From assembly GCF_002008315.2 (NCBI RefSeq), contig NZ_MVDG02000001.1, positions 1,488,001-1,552,000 on the forward strand: a stretch of DNA of 64,000 bases, read 5' to 3'. How positions within the stretch are numbered: the stretch's first letter is position 1; each line of letters opens with the position of its first letter. The translations under genes and the position numbers were made by a program. The notes under the pieces are model-generated. The model saw only the letters and a program-made list of their open reading frames with translations, did no database searches and was not told where the DNA came from. Of this stretch, positions 28,186 to 37,786 are shown piece after piece. This DNA comes from Arthrobacter sp. KBS0703. GTDB taxonomy: Bacteria > Actinomycetota > Actinomycetes > Actinomycetales > Micrococcaceae.

Positions 28186-30041
28186 AAGACACAGGAGGGC
28201 ACCCGGGGGCGCAGTGCCGTCGCTCCAGCCGCCTCAGTATGCGGCTGACATGCCTGGGCACGGCCGGCATTGTAGGGGTGCTGGCTGCTTGCACCGGCCC
28301 CCCTCCGGAGCATCCTGCCGCCACCCCCGAAACACCTTCGGTGCAATCCGCCGCCACCACGCCGACCTCTTTAGCTCGGGCCGAAGTCACCGTCAACTTT
28401 CCCGGGGCATCGGGCTTGGAAGCCACCGTGACAAACCGTCCCCAAACGCCCGACATGCAAGTCGCGCTGCCGCCCCAAGCATCCTTGGACCAAGTCGTGG
28501 ACCTCGACATGAAAACCGGCGCGTTTCCCGCATCGGGCGCCCAAGTCACCTTCGCATTGAATCAACCTGTGCCAGGTGACAAGGTCGCGTTTGTTGCCAA
28601 CTGGGACCCCGGCAGCCAAAGCTGGGTTCCCCTGGCCAGCGAAACATCCCCAGATGGAAAATCAATCAGCGCGAAACTGGCTCACTTCTCGACCTACGGT
28701 TTGGCCTTCTGGAGCAACCTCACCGGGAAACTGCTGAGTGTCCGCACGAGTCGTCCCGATTGCCCGGCACCACCCCCAAACTGGGACGACAACTCAGCGC
28801 CGCAGTTCTTCGACGACATCAACGGGCCCGTCCTCTGGTGCGCCACCACCGACCCGGCCCACCCCGACGACCTCGAGATTAAGCTCAAGTTGAACCGTGG
28901 AGCCGCCGCCGCCATCACAACGGCCATCAAGCCGAATTGGTCTCACAGCGACCTGTGGCAAGGCAATACCCCAGAAACCTGGTCCACCATGGTCCTTAGC
29001 GGTCCGGATGCCCTGGTGCCGGACCCAGGGGCATATTTCATCCAGCCCACGGGCGAGTACGAGTTCGGCTTCGGCAAAGCCGATGTGCTCAACTTCTGGC
29101 ACTCGAACCGAACCAAGCCGCTAATACAGGTGGACGCAACCGTCCCATACGTTCTCGCCGGACTGATCTACACCCAGATTTCTGATGCATCAGTCGTCCC
29201 AGCGTTGTCCTTGATAACGACCACTATGGCTATTGCCCAGTGCTCATCAGAAATCTATGGGGCGGGCGTCGATCTGACGCTATCAAGCTCGTCTCTCAAG
29301 TCTCTTGGAGCGCAGCTACCCGGGTTGATGGGAGCCCTCGCGTCGTGCATGTCCGGCCAGAGCGATTCCGTTGCTCAGGCTGCCGCCAATTATTGGGCAA
29401 CCAGGAATCCCGCGTCGACCATCACGGAGGTCGAAAAGAGCGCTCACCTTGCCGCTAAGAGAATCCTGGTAGCGGCCCGTATCTATGCAGCCGCACAAGC
29501 ACTGGCCCCGGTCGCTGATGCAGCCACCGACTTGCTGCTCGACCCGATCGCACGGCAGTTCATATTCCAGCCCAGCGACCAAGCACTAAAGGACTACGTT
29601 CAGAACAACAGGCCTACAGTTCCAGGCCTCCCGGTAGTGCTGGAGGGCAAATGGTGCTCACAATTGAACCCCAGCAACTGCTTCAGCGTCGCGGATGAGA
29701 AGGCCAAGCACCCCGACCTGTTCGTATACTACAGCGGCCCTGCGAAAGATGCGCCCGGCGCAACGGACTACGCCTTCTGCATCGGACATACGCCCGGAGC
29801 GGGAAACACATGTTCTACCGCAGGGTCCATATTTGTTCGTTATTTTCCCGTAGGGGTTGGATGGGACTGCTCAAAGAACCACGCATACTACGACCAAATT
29901 CCCATATGCGATCCGGATTACTCGGCGGCGCACGACCTGTCCAGACCAAGAATCATCCACCCTCCGAACCATCAGCAGGGCAGTGTTTACCACGATTCTG
30001 AGCCAATGTATCTGGTCAGCGGGGGCGGAGGCTCGAATTGA
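28182..30041 (+). CDS. large lipoprotein, unknown function
   Basis: The start overlaps the upstream stop by 4 bp (ATGA). A lipobox LAACTGPPP ends the signal region near residue 38. The 619-residue product has a Pro/Thr-rich linker, then an Ig-like or beta-rich domain (VTVNFPGASGLEATV...DMKTGAFPASGAQVTFALNQPVPGDKV, resembling bacterial adhesin-type folds), a central hydrophobic region (IYTQISDASVVPALSLITTTMAIAQCSSEIYGAG) and a cysteine-rich C-terminal domain (about 490-600). It probably works with the DUF805 protein at the outer face of the membrane. The central region resembles the frameshifted gene at 30609. Confidence 0.75.
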   Translation: MKDTGGHPGAQCRRSSRLSMRLTCLGTAGIVGVLAACTGPPPEHPAATPETPSVQSAATTPTSLARAEVTVNFPGASGLEATVTNRPQTPDMQVALPPQASLDQVVDLDMKTGAFPASGAQVTFALNQPVPGDKVAFVANWDPGSQSWVPLASETSPDGKSISAKLAHFSTYGLAFWSNLTGKLLSVRTSRPDCPAPPPNWDDNSAPQFFDDINGPVLWCATTDPAHPDDLEIKLKLNRGAAAAITTAIKPNWSHSDLWQGNTPETWSTMVLSGPDALVPDPGAYFIQPTGEYEFGFGKADVLNFWHSNRTKPLIQVDATVPYVLAGLIYTQISDASVVPALSLITTTMAIAQCSSEIYGAGVDLTLSSSSLKSLGAQLPGLMGALASCMSGQSDSVAQAAANYWATRNPASTITEVEKSAHLAAKRILVAARIYAAAQALAPVADAATDLLLDPIARQFIFQPSDQALKDYVQNNRPTVPGLPVVLEGKWCSQLNPSNCFSVADEKAKHPDLFVYYSGPAKDAPGATDYAFCIGHTPGAGNTCSTAGSIFVRYFPVGVGWDCSKNHAYYDQIPICDPDYSAAHDLSRPRIIHPPNHQQGSVYHDSEPMYLVSGGGGSN

Positions 30042-30263
30042 TGAACTAGACCGAGCCCAACCAGCTCTAGAGGATGCACGCAGGGCGCGACCCGTGTGCG
30101 GACTTGGGACCGCAACGGGTACGCAAAGGCCCGATTCGTCAGCGTGAAGGGGCCGGGATGGCAGAGAGGTAGCGCTTCATGTCCAATTTCAGCGTGTGCG
30201 TGTTGGTGCGCCCCGCTTATTGAGGCCAAGGGACCGGTAACCCCGAACCGGTGCCAGTGGTAG
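30042..30263. other. non-coding gap
   Basis: No gene, terminator hairpin or repeat was recognised in this gap between the lipoprotein gene and the FlgE-tail-like frame. Confidence 0.3.
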
Positions 30264-30527
30264 TTGGTCCCCCCGGATGCACAGTATCCGGAGTTCACCA
30301 ACCTGACGGTCGCCCAGCGCGGCTTCCAGGCGAACGCCCGCATCATCACCACCTCCGACCAGGTCCTGCACGGCTCACCCGATGCGATCACCCTGGTAGC
30401 TGTCCTGCAAAGCAAGGACATTCCGCTCGACCAGGGCACCCTCACGGCCGCGCTCCGCGGCTGGAACCACACCCGCTATGTCGCCACCGTGGCGCAGGAA
30501 CTGCGGACCAATCCCGCCCAGCCGTAA
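30264..30527 (+). CDS. short frame with flagellar hook (FlgE/FlgF-type) C-terminal tail, likely a remnant
   Basis: TTG start. Residues 9-33 (EFTNLTVAQRGFQANARI plus ITTSDQVL) match the C-terminal helix of flagellar hook/rod proteins (VAQRGFQANARVITTSDEVL). In those proteins this motif ends the polypeptide. Here another ~50 residues follow (AITLVAVLQSKDIPLDQGTL...RTNPAQP), not recognised. No other flagellar gene is near, so this looks like a fragment left by recombination and fused to another frame. Expression is doubtful. Confidence 0.45.
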   Translation: MVPPDAQYPEFTNLTVAQRGFQANARIITTSDQVLHGSPDAITLVAVLQSKDIPLDQGTLTAALRGWNHTRYVATVAQELRTNPAQP

Positions 30528-30608
30528 CAAATCCAGCCTGCCGACCGTGGCCATGGACAATAATCCTCGGACCGGCAGAGCCGCGCAGAGAGCACTCCGG
30601 GCATTTCC

Positions 30609-31762
30609 TTGACCGCCCGCGGCGCCGTCATCGAGCAGATACCGCCTCCACTACTCAAATACGTCAGCATCCCTTCAAAAGGACCGAATAAAGTCACGAT
30701 CCTGGGACCGGGTGAAACCGTCGAATATAAAGTCGACACAACGGCGGCACCAAGCATGGGGATCATGATCAAGCCCTCCCCGCCCGCCTATCTAGCCACC
30801 GCATTACATTTCGTGATGGAGACCGCGGCCGTGATGTACGGCAGGTTTCACAAGGTCGCCGACTCCCTGGCCGTGAGCGCTGTCCTGAACGCAATGGAAG
30901 CGGCTAGCTGCGCCTCCGCTATACAGGGCATGGCCGAATCTGCTGATGTGAGTACCTCGGAGGCCGCAGCGACCTATCTGAAAACGGCCTTGCGGGCGGT
31001 CTGGCCATGCCTCGGCCGAACGATGGAACACCTCACGGCCGGAACGTCCGATGCTTTCGCCGTCATGGTTGGCGGCGTCGTTTCGTGGGTAGAGACAGGG
31101 ATCGAGATTGTGACCAACGGCGTCCACGCCATGGCGGACACGATTTTGGACCCCAACGGGTATCGATCGTCGTCACTGTCCCGTCAGGGCTCCAGACCTA
31201 CAGCGGGAGTCTCGGCACGGGCACGACAATGCTAGGAGAGAAATCGCCGTACCAGGCCGCCGTGGTCTTCCAGTATCCTGCTGCCTGGTCAATCAGCCCT
31301 GTTCCGTTGCCGCCACTAATGGCTGACACGGAAAACGGCGTCGGCGTTGTCAGCAACACGGGTCTGCACGAATTCCAGCTTGTTTTCTACGCAGACTTGG
31401 AGGGGCCATGCGGTCCCGTGCCAGCAAAACTCGTCGAGGTCACCCCGGTGACGGTAAACCCCGGCAACGATTCCAGGACGGGTCAGCAATCCATCGTCGC
31501 TACTCTGCTGCACCCAGCGCAGAGCTACGGCTACAGCTTCCCGGTCGTGCTGACACTGCAATTAACCGATTCCCCGGACACGGTCGCCGCGAACGGTCAA
31601 GACTGTCCCGGCCGGCCGAGCTTCAGAGCCGGCCCTGTGTTCGGTCGCTTCCTCCATCAGAGGGGCTTCAATACCGAGCAGGAGGCTCTCGCCTACCTGC
31701 ACGGGGAAGACGCACGGCAAATCAAAGCCGTTATGGCATCGCTGACTGTCAGCATCCACTGA
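30609..31762 (+). pseudogene. exported-protein gene split by a frameshift, distant paralogue of the 28182 lipoprotein
   Basis: The first part (YKVDTTAAPSMGIMIKPSPPAYLATALHFVMETAAVMYG ... ILDPNG) is in one frame to about 31160; the rest (VSIVVTVPSGLQTYSGSLGTGTTMLGEKSPYQAAVVFQY ... SLTVSIH) is in the next. Joined, they make about 385 residues. The region around VDTTAAPSMG...SCASAIQGMAESADVSTSEAAATYLKTALRAVWPC resembles the VDATVPYVLA...SCMSGQSDSVAQAAANYW region of the lipoprotein just upstream, so the two look like a decayed tandem duplication. No signal peptide is seen, as the 5' end also seems lost. Confidence 0.55.
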
Positions 31763-31833
31763 CTCGGGCCGAATGATCCGCAGAGGGGGAGCCTCGGCGT
31801 CCCACCAGAAACCGCCGAGGCCATCCCTGTTGA

Positions 31834-33433
31834 TCAGACGAGGACTGCCTGCGCGGCTTCCTGCCGGCGGCGGATGTCCTCCGGGTTGGTCGATGCGATT
31901 GTCAGGAACGTCGGCGGCAGGACGACCTCAACCGGAACGGCACGGCCGGTCAGGTCCGCGTAGGTGCCGACTCCCCCTTGGGGCCGCGCGGAGCCATTCC
32001 GGGTGGAGCAGCAGCTCGCGTGGCACGGAGGCCTTCTTCGGGTCCCACTCCTCGGGCCGGTAGCCCAGGATCGATTCGGGTCCGGTGACGGTGGCGGTGA
32101 AGTCCCGGCCGTTCAGATGCCAGGAGACTTCAATCTCGACCTGGGCGTCGTCGATGTCCTCGTACTTGACGTTCGGGTTGAAGATGCCGGTCTTCAGTTC
32201 CTGGTCGGTGGGCTGGCGGCGGGCTTCGAGGGCCACGACGCGGCCGCCGATTTCGACCCGGGTCTCCCACCGGTATTCGCCGATGGTGCCGCCGGCGCCG
32301 GTGGCCAGGGAGACGCATTCCTCGACAAACTGCCCGGTCTTGCCGACACGCCAGTTGCCGGCCTTGTCTTCGGCGTTCTTCGCCGGAGCGTCGGGCATGA
32401 CGTCATCAAGCTGGTTGATCAGGGCGGCCCAGTTGCCCCGCTTGGCCAGGAAGTCGTCCACGCCGTCTTTGGTGGTCGACCCGTCATCCCCCGCGGTGGT
32501 CTGCGGGTTCAGGTACAGGACCTCGGCCATCTTGGACTTCTCGAACAGCTGCGTGGAGAGTTTGTTGGCTGCGGCGTGCACGGCCGGGTTGACGGCAATG
32601 TCGGCGTCGAACGCGATCCAGCCGATACGGTCCTTCAACTGGATTTCGCGCCAGTCCACGGCGTTGCCGGAAGCGTTGTAGACGCCGCCGATGGAGACGA
32701 TCAGAACCCGGTCATCGTGCGGGATGCGCTCGAGCAGTTCGCGCAGCTTCGCCACCGGGTTCTCGACCCCTTCAGAGCGCAGCTCGGAGTAGGTGATGCC
32801 GTTGTGGACCAGGTACGCCGAGAGAGCCGAGTCGCCTTTGAGCATGCCTTCGGCAAACATCACGACCGGGGTGGTGTCGACCCAGTCGGTCGGGATGGCC
32901 GGGTGCAGATCCAGCGGGGTGCCGATGTTGGAGACGAACTCGTACTTCAGCGGCTTGCCGGCCTCGTTGTTCTCGGGGAACTCGGGGCGGACCTGGTAGG
33001 TGTGCGGGACGGGCCGCTCATTCTCACGCTTGGCCTTCACGATGCCGGCCAGGGAGTACCACGGCATGACCATGCCGTCCTTGCCGGGGGCCGAGAGGGT
33101 GCGCTTGAACCGTTTGCCCTGACCGGAGTTTCCGACCACCTGCATCTTGCGGGCCATCTCGGCGTAGTTGGTCTTGTCGATACGGGTGTAGCCGCGCGCG
33201 GCCGCAACGAGCGGTGCGACGCCCGAGTCCTTCAGCTTGAAGGCACCGGAACCGGTGATGCTGGAAGCGTAGTCGGACGCCTCCCACGGCGGCAGTCCGG
33301 TGAAGTTGGGGTCGAGCCCGTTCAGGCTGGTGAGGTCAATGCTGCCGGCCGCGGACTGGACGGAGGGCTGCGCCGCGTCCCCGTCTGCCTGCACGCCGGA
33401 GTCCGGATCGGTTTGGTTTGTAATCTCTTCCAT
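31834..33433 (-). pseudogene. DUF3854/TOPRIM primase-like protein, frameshifted near the 3' end
   Basis: The main frame gives 501 residues from ATG 33433. The TOPRIM-like part has TTPVVMFAEGMLKGDSALSAYL (glutamate motif) and DRIGWIAFDADIAVNPAVHAAANKL (D-x-D), as in DUF3854 proteins that act as primase-like modules of plasmids and integrative elements. At about 32000 the frame is lost; the other frame continues naturally (QGGVGTYADLTGRAVPVEVVLPP ... QEAAQAVLV) to a stop at 31834. No helicase domain follows. It is the best candidate replication gene in the window, but a role in initiating replication is inferred only. Confidence 0.65.
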
Positions 33434-33584
33434 GGTGAACCCCTATGCGCCCCGGAAGAGCACGGGCGTCACTATGCTGCATGGCACCGATGGATCGGGC
33501 GGCAGCCGGTGTGGCTAAAGTCCTTCCCCGAGCAGTCGGATTGGCGGCTCAAGGCTGTCCGGGGTCCTCGGGATGCGGCTGTAG

Positions 33585-33609
33585 GTAGGGTCATGCCTGT
33601 TGACCCTAC
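33585..33609. promoter_or_regulatory. 9-bp inverted repeat with 7-nt loop
   Basis: GTAGGGTCA and TGACCCTAC face each other over TGCCTGT. There is no T-run. It lies in the divergent gap between the primase-like gene and the secreted-protein gene at 33697, so it may be an operator. Confidence 0.5.
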
Positions 33610-33696
33610 CGATCATGAGGTAGAGAATAATCCGACGCCGGGGGGACTCGCGCACTCAATGGTGAGTGTGGCGAAGAAACGACCCTAGGAGATGCA

Positions 33697-34143
33697 ATGA
33701 AGCTTAAAGCAATCGCGTCCTGTATCGCGTCGATCGGCCTGTTGGGCCTATCAGCCGCCCCGGCAGGCGCCAACCCGGCGGTGCCGTTCAGCTTCCCGGA
33801 GGAGTGTGGATTCTCGCCATTTACACAAAGCACTTTCTGCACCACCATCAGCGGCGTCATCATCATTAATCCGGCCAATCATGGCGGCGTGCAAACTGCT
33901 GTGGGCCACACGACGACTGTCACGGCGGAATACGCGGGCTTCGGGAAGGACGGTCCGTTATTGCAGCAAACTACGGACACGCGTCACTCCGTGTCAGTGT
34001 TCAAAGACGGCATTTCACAGGCGTCATACGAAAATATTGTGTTGCTGACCGCCGCGAACGGTGCCACGTGCACCCTTCGCGTCACCTTCATTCTGAGCCA
34101 AGACGTGGTGAGGCATATCGACGAGGGCTTCGTTTGTAGGTAG
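33697..34143 (+). CDS. small secreted protein of unknown function
   Basis: ATG 33697 follows AGGAGATGCA. A signal peptide (MKLKAIASCIASIGLLGL...APAGA) is followed by ~125 residues with four cysteines (EECGF, TFCTT, ATCTL, GFVCR) that probably form two disulphides, and beta-rich segments. The family is not recognised. A terminator-like hairpin lies just downstream. Confidence 0.7.
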   Translation: MKLKAIASCIASIGLLGLSAAPAGANPAVPFSFPEECGFSPFTQSTFCTTISGVIIINPANHGGVQTAVGHTTTVTAEYAGFGKDGPLLQQTTDTRHSVSVFKDGISQASYENIVLLTAANGATCTLRVTFILSQDVVRHIDEGFVCR

Positions 34144-34162
34144 TCAGACCTTCCACCACCAT

Positions 34163-34208
34163 CAAGGGCGTCCCGTCAGCAACAGATCATGCCGGCCGGA
34201 CGCCCTTG
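34163..34208. terminator. bidirectional terminator-like hairpin
   Basis: An 11-bp perfect stem, CAAGGGCGTCC/GGACGCCCTTG, lies over a 24-nt loop, placed between the convergent ends of the 33697 and 34236 genes. Confidence 0.6.
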
Positions 34209-34235
34209 TGTTGACCCTCCCCGAATGTGTCCGGC

Positions 34236-34913
34236 TTAGAGGTCGTCCTCGGTGATGGCGAACTCGTCCTGGGCGACCAGGACTGCGTACTCCTTGATCT
34301 TGCGGACGTAGGCCCGGGCGGTGGAGCGGGACACATCCAAGGCATCGGCGATCTCATCGACCGTGGCGATCCTCGGTTCATGGTCTTCGCTGTACAGGCC
34401 CGAAAGCCACAACTCAGCGGCCTTCCCCAGCCGCTCGTTGTAGGCGCTGGTGCGTTCCACGATCAGCTGGATGAACCGCGGGCCCTCGACCGGGTGCAGG
34501 ACGAAGTCGGTGTCGATCGGCTCGGAGTAATCATGGTCGGCGATGTCATCCTGTGCCCGGCTGACCCGGAGGTCCTCCACGGTGGCGATGACACCCTGTT
34601 TGACCGGGTTGGACCGCTTCTCCCACATCTTCGCGTTGTGGGTGTCCACGATCTCCTGGTCTGAGGGTTCGCGGCCCATTTCCTTGCGGATCTCGTCCCT
34701 GGTGGCGTCGAGGACACGCTTGCGCCGCAGCGCGGAGGTCATCTCCGCCCTCGGCGCGCCTTCTTTATCGATGTAGTCGCGGACGGCGGCACGGGCCTGG
34801 ACGCGGAGCATTCCTTCCCAGTTTTCGATGCCGTCGAGCAGCTCGTCGTCTTCGAATTCCTCGGTGAGCATCTTCAGCGCGGTCATGGACACGATGGACG
34901 CGAAGTCCCCCAA
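34236..34913 (-). pseudogene. sigma-70-like factor lacking its N-terminus
   Basis: The frame enters from upstream without a proper start; TTG 34913 is the first candidate. The product has VQARAAVRDYIDKEG...VLDATRDEIRKEMGREPSDQEIVD, like sigma region 3, and a C-terminal helix-turn-helix (ATVDEIADALDVSRSTARAYVRKIKEY), like region 4. The region-2 core-binding helix is not seen, and the sequence is interrupted near 34950 where it meets the decayed copy of the 25131 gene. It could be a truncated plasmid sigma or whiB-type regulator; activity is doubtful without region 2. Confidence 0.5.
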
Positions 34914-35007
34914 GTGCTGGTCCGGTTCGTGTAGTCCGTTGTTCGAAAATCATCGGCCTTTCGCTGGACTCATGTAAGAGGCCGGCCCGCTATCAGTCAT
35001 ACCTTCA

Positions 35008-35260
35008 GTGCCGGCGTCACGCGAAGTCTCACTCTCATCACGATAATGTGGCAATGCCGGCATTAGACGAGGAGAAGCCGTTTGGTAGAGCAAAGAGGCG
35101 GTCGTAGATCTGGTAGAAGGCCCGCCGGCCGGCCGGTCACCCGCGGCGGTTGAAGTGGTTGCGAAAGGAGAATCCGGCCAGGTCGCGGGATGACCTTGCC
35201 AGGGAACTTGAACGCAGATTGTGGCGGGAAACGCGTCGCATCGGAAGTTCGAACGGCCAA
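35008..35260 (+). pseudogene. decayed paralogue of the 25131 gene (5' part)
   Basis: The sequence from CATACCTTCAGTGCC onward matches the start region of the gene at 25131 (CATACTTTCAGTGCC, then TCACGCGAAG.CTCACT and AGGCCCGCCGGCC). Further on, WLRKENPARSRDDLARELERRLWRET parallels VVRLRNEHPDLSDADILKKLESKF in that protein. Stops and frame changes interrupt it throughout. Even the leaderless -10 box is preserved, so the duplication included the promoter. Confidence 0.6.
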
Positions 35261-35601
35261 GGAAACCGCGTTCTGTCCACCAAATCGTTCCGCGCACTGG
35301 ACGCCACCCGTACGGTGGCCGCAAACAGTCAGATGAGCTGGTCCAGCTTGGCCCAGAAGGCCTGGCGAAGCTCCCGTCGCACACCTTGCAGATCCGTCTT
35401 GTACTCCCCGATCCGCTGCGCGCAGTCCTTCAGCAGCACCCGGTCCACATCAGCGGAAAGGATTGGCCGGTCGGCCGGAAGCTCGTTCAAAGACATCCTG
35501 GACAGCAACAGCTTCGACGAAAACCGGCAGTACGAAGTGCTGGAAAACCTCAAGGACCGGGTCGGCCAGTTTGCTGACCGTGAAGAAACACTCCGACTAA
35601 C
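35261..35601. other. degenerate region
   Basis: Open frames overlap on both strands, but none is convincing. A stretch SFKDILDSNSFDENRQYEVL (about 35490-35550, plus strand) has coding flavour and may be the tail of a broken gene ending at the terminator at 35602. Confidence 0.35.
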
Positions 35602-35640
35602 GTCGAAGGACCGCCACAGCGATCGTGGCGGTCCTTCGAC
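35602..35640. terminator. strong terminator hairpin
   Basis: A perfect 16-bp stem, GTCGAAGGACCGCCAC and its complement, with loop AGCGATC, followed by TTTC on the plus strand. Confidence 0.8.
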
Positions 35641-35701
35641 TTTCATCCCGGCAGCAAGTCTTTGCCCCGACGTCGTGGTAGCCGCCACGCAGGGGCACCG
35701 A

Positions 35702-36562
35702 TTACCTAAGGATGGTCCATGTCCCGTCGCTGACAGTCAGAACTCCCTTCAATTGGAGAGATCGGAGCCGATTGCGAAGTTCCTCTGGGTCACCTGGCCA
35801 CATCCGGACGACTTCGTCGATATGGGCTCCTCGCACGTATAGGTCACCATTTGACGCCCTGGCGATTCGGCGGATGATTTCGCCCTCGTCTTCAGTCAGC
35901 AGCTTGATCTTCGTAAAGACTTTCAAAGCGGCGGCAGCGAGAGCGGCCACGTCCAAGCGGTAGCCAGGCAGGATGGAATTCGCATACAGGACAAGAGTCT
36001 CGAAGCGGAAGTCCTTGCAAGCCTCAATGTTGATGAAGATGTTTGTCCGCGCGATGATGACAACACTTCGGTCCCGTGTGTCGGGGATACTGGCGGTCTC
36101 TGACTTCATGTAGCCTTCCCGCTCAAGTCGCGGGGCTAACGCCATAGCGATGAGTCCTTGGCATGGCCCGTGCGGAATCGGGCATTCCTCCAAAACCAGC
36201 CCCATCCAGTTGTCTTCGTCTTGGAGCAACTCCCAAGCCATGTCGACACCTCCGAGTCCAGTGTGGTGGATCGCGGAGTTCTGCGCCAGACACCTTGTGC
36301 CCTTCGAAAGCTCGCTTGCCAAGGCGAAGAAGCTATGGGGGTCGACATCGGCTGCGGGCGCAAGCCTATACCGGCTTGTACTCCTCCAGGCCAGCGCGGC
36401 GAGGTCCAAGGACACCAGGTTCCCGTCGTGGAACTCCCGGTTGAGAACATGCACGCGGGTCTCCATCCTTGGCACGAGGCCGGTGCGATGCTGGTGCCAG
36501 TACCCCGAGAACAGGAATTGTTTGTCGATCGAGTAGGCACCGCCCAGGGCCCCGAACCGCAC
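35702..36562 (-). CDS. unknown-function protein, probably truncated at the N-terminus
   Basis: The C-terminal ~285 residues show coding character: GLVPRMETRVHVLNREFHDGNLVSLDLAAL, VVIIARTNIFINIEACKDFRFETLVLYANSILPGYRLDVAAL, EIIRRIARASNGDLYVRGAHIDEVVRMWPGDPEELRNRLRSLQLKGVLTV. The last part looks like a winged-helix segment. The frame continues upstream to 37099, but that part is antisense to a decayed nucleotidase gene and is not coding, so the real start is lost or near GTG 36562. The family is not recognised. Confidence 0.45.
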   Translation of the reverse strand: MRFGALGGAYSIDKQFLFSGYWHQHRTGLVPRMETRVHVLNREFHDGNLVSLDLAALAWRSTSRYRLAPAADVDPHSFFALASELSKGTRCLAQNSAIHHTGLGGVDMAWELLQDEDNWMGLVLEECPIPHGPCQGLIAMALAPRLEREGYMKSETASIPDTRDRSVVIIARTNIFINIEACKDFRFETLVLYANSILPGYRLDVAALAAAALKVFTKIKLLTEDEGEIIRRIARASNGDLYVRGAHIDEVVRMWPGDPEELRNRLRSLQLKGVLTVSDGTWTILR

Positions 36563-36618
36563 TCCCCCGAGGCTCCAGCGGCGCCCGCGGGGGGGCGTAC
36601 AGCAGCCGGTCGCTGATG

Positions 36619-36990
36619 ACTCCAAACGGTCAGCTTCGACTGGGGCAACGCCCTTAACCGCATCCTCCTGCAGCTGGACCCGAAGTACCCGATCGTGCCC
36701 GTGGGCCAGCAGATGGATTACAACCACCTCTGCGGCCCCTGGCCCCCCATTTAAGAGCACCTCGGGAACCGCTGGGTTAACCGTGTCATTCTTGCCCATG
36801 ACAAGACCCTGGTCCGCGGGGACGTGCTCATTGACGACAAGCCGGGCATTACCGGAAACATGACGCCGACCTGGCAGCACCTCGTCTTCGACCAGTCCTA
36901 CAACCGCAGCCTCGCGGAAGCTCCGCGGCTTCGGGAGTGGAAGGACTGGGAAGCCGCCCTCTATCCCCTGCTGGAGATGGCCGCCGCCTA
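36619..36990 (+). pseudogene. 5'(3')-deoxyribonucleotidase (HAD family) remnant
   Basis: The first segment (FDWGNALNRILLQLDPKYPIVP...DYNHLCGP) and, after an in-frame stop, EHLGNRWVNRVILAHDKTLVRGDVLIDDKPGI...WQHLVFDQSYNR match the start and end of NT5C-type nucleotidases. DDKP is HAD motif III/IV. The middle ~60 residues and the N-terminal DxDxT motif are missing. The remnant is inactive. Phages and plasmids often carry this gene for nucleotide recycling. Confidence 0.65.
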
Positions 36991-37015
36991 GTAGGAGCCC
37001 ACCGCAGTCACCCTG

Positions 37016-37041
37016 GAAGCCGCATCGAGAGGTGCGGCTTC
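37016..37041 (+). terminator. terminator-like hairpin
   Basis: A 9-bp stem, GAAGCCGCA/TGCGGCTTC, with an 8-nt loop, 26 bp after the nucleotidase remnant's stop. Confidence 0.5.
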
Positions 37042-37190
37042 TGTCATGTCCGGTGGTGTTCCCTCTGTCCTTGGACGCAGTTTTACGTGTCCCTCCCACA
37101 ATGGGTCTGGGCCGGCGGCAAAAATCACGTCTTCACAATGACCCGGTATACGCATTTTCGGAGGTTTCCGGGTCCCGCCCTAATCTCCCC

Positions 37191-37658
37191 GGGAAAGCAA
37201 CATGGCCCCCATTTGGGAGCCATGTGATAACCATCGTCTCTAGAGCCGGAATATCGTTCCTCAGGTTATCACATGAGGTAAAACAGACGTCTCTCACAAA
37301 TACAACCGATCGACCGTATCCGGTCGTTCAAACGTTCGGGAACCTACCGCCGGTAGGGTGACAAAACGGCCCTGCATCCCAATACTGGCGCGGATTTTGC
37401 CACCGGCTTGACCCCCACTCGACCAAAACGACCTGGGAGGAGACACCTATATGGAAGGGAAAGTGTATTAACTAGGAAGGGAGGGCCCTCTAGGAGAAGA
37501 GAACAAGGGGCCCCCTTATATATATCTCTATTTCTGGTCGTTTAAGTAGAGTAGTAGTAGTAGGGGCCCTATATTTCCCGGTATTCCGCGGATTTCCCAC
37601 TCGACCAGGTGGTCGTTTCATGGTCGATCGGTGGGAGTGGCCGGTAGAGCGGCGAATT
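37191..37658 (+). repeat. R1 repeat, copy b
   Basis: Almost identical to copy a (7943-8409) over 468 bp with a few substitutions and single-base length changes. All palindromes, the CGACCA sites and the AT-rich run are kept. Beyond both edges the sequences diverge at once. The EcsC gene starts 128 bp to the right. Confidence 0.92.
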
Positions 37659-37786
37659 GGGCTCTTTTGCAGCCCGGGAGGTATTCGGGACAGCCCAGCC
37701 AGTTGCGGCTCATCCGACCCACGCCGGCCCCTGCACCCCAGTCGGATCGTTGCCTGCCCGCCGGCCCGGGCCACTACACTTACGGA

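Noticed and set aside
30130..30250. Possible tRNA
   Set aside because: A GGCCGGGATGGCAGAGAGGTAG string looked D-arm-like, but no anticodon or T arm could be folded and there is no CCA.
30264..30527. Active flagellar gene
   Set aside because: Only the C-terminal helix motif is present; no D0/D1 N-terminal part and no other flagellar genes.
36563..37099. Upstream half of the 465-codon minus-strand frame
   Set aside because: It is antisense to a recognisable nucleotidase remnant on the plus strand.
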